Assembly (NCBI GenBank): GCA_019421975.1
Contig: JAHZEE010000099.1
Span: 1-6,654, forward strand
DNA length: 6,654 nt
Direction of reading: 5' to 3'
Source: Clostridiales bacterium
GTDB lineage: Bacteria; Bacillota; Clostridia; Oscillospirales; Oscillospiraceae
Positions 6,470 through 6,654 of this stretch are shown here, piece after piece. Made by a program: the position numbers and the translations under genes. The notes beneath the pieces are model-generated. The model had not been told where the DNA came from and searched no databases. It was given only the letters and a program-made list of their open reading frames with translations. Every line of letters begins with the position of its first letter. Position 1 is the first letter of the stretch.

Positions 6470-6487
6470 GTTGGTTATCCCAAGCTT

Positions 6488-6654
6488 TTACTTCACAATA
6501 TTCTCGCAGAAGTTCATGAGAATCTGCGCCACTTCCGCGCGGGTGGCATTGCCGGCGGGGTCGAGGACGCCGCTGCCCTTGCCGCTCAGCAGTCCGGCGT
6601 TCACCGCCCAGGTCATGCCCTCCAGAGCTCAGTCGGAGATCTCCTCATAGTCGG
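6488..6654 (-). pseudogene. C-terminal end of an SLH-domain (S-layer homology) gene, interrupted by in-frame TGA
   Basis: The minus strand entering from the right edge reads DYEEISD, then TGA (6631-6629), then 46 codons beginning ALEGMTWAVNAGLLSG and ending MNFCENIVK before TAA. The part after the TGA is the end of an SLH domain: the WAV-x-x-GLL-x-G core (TWAVNAGLLSG), LDPAGNATRAEVAQIL and a short tail. SLH domains hold secreted proteins on the cell wall. In this family ISD is normally followed by Trp, so TGA most simply replaces TGG. Kinase, regulator and glycosylase genes here all end in TGA, so the codon is a true stop. The protein would lose most of its last SLH repeat, or the base is a sequencing error. 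The rest of the gene lies outside the window. Confidence 0.75.

Overview
The window is about 57% GC by impression, with dense, closely packed genes. Gene content suggests a Gram-positive anaerobe of the Clostridia, most likely Oscillospiraceae. The pointers are SLH-domain wording typical of that group, a ComEA-type helix-hairpin-helix protein, a GerMN lipoprotein and a family-4 uracil-DNA glycosylase. The taxonomic call is inference from protein style, not a database result.

Layout. A short divergent promoter region around 4263-4378 splits the window. Leftward (minus strand) runs a compact cluster: a membrane-anchored ComEA-like protein (3855-4262), an OmpR/PhoB-type response regulator (3165-3845), its sensor histidine kinase (1748-3148), a lipoprotein with three GerMN-like modules (417-1751) and the N-terminal part of a MetY-type O-acetylhomoserine sulfhydrylase (1-381, running off the window). 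Gaps are 9 nt, 16 nt, a 4-nt ATGA overlap and 35 nt. No terminator or convincing internal promoter is visible, so one transcript is plausible. Rightward (plus strand) run a D,D-carboxypeptidase of the PBP5/DacA-DacF family (4379-5746) and, one nucleotide after its stop, a family-4 uracil-DNA glycosylase (5748-6314). The right edge holds the C-terminal end of an SLH-domain gene on the minus strand, interrupted by an in-frame TGA where the family normally has tryptophan.

How it fits together. The regulator, kinase and GerMN lipoprotein mirror in gene order the actinobacterial MtrA-MtrB-LpqB system, where the GerMN lipoprotein works with the kinase's extracytoplasmic domain. A cell-wall carboxypeptidase is transcribed divergently from a promoter interlocked with that of the signalling operon. 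A working hypothesis is a cell-envelope sensing module with a three-module GerMN accessory lipoprotein, placed next to a peptidoglycan-trimming enzyme. The two sigma-A-like promoters face each other with their -10 boxes 8 bp apart, so they should compete for polymerase. No mobile element, CRISPR array, tRNA or rRNA was seen.
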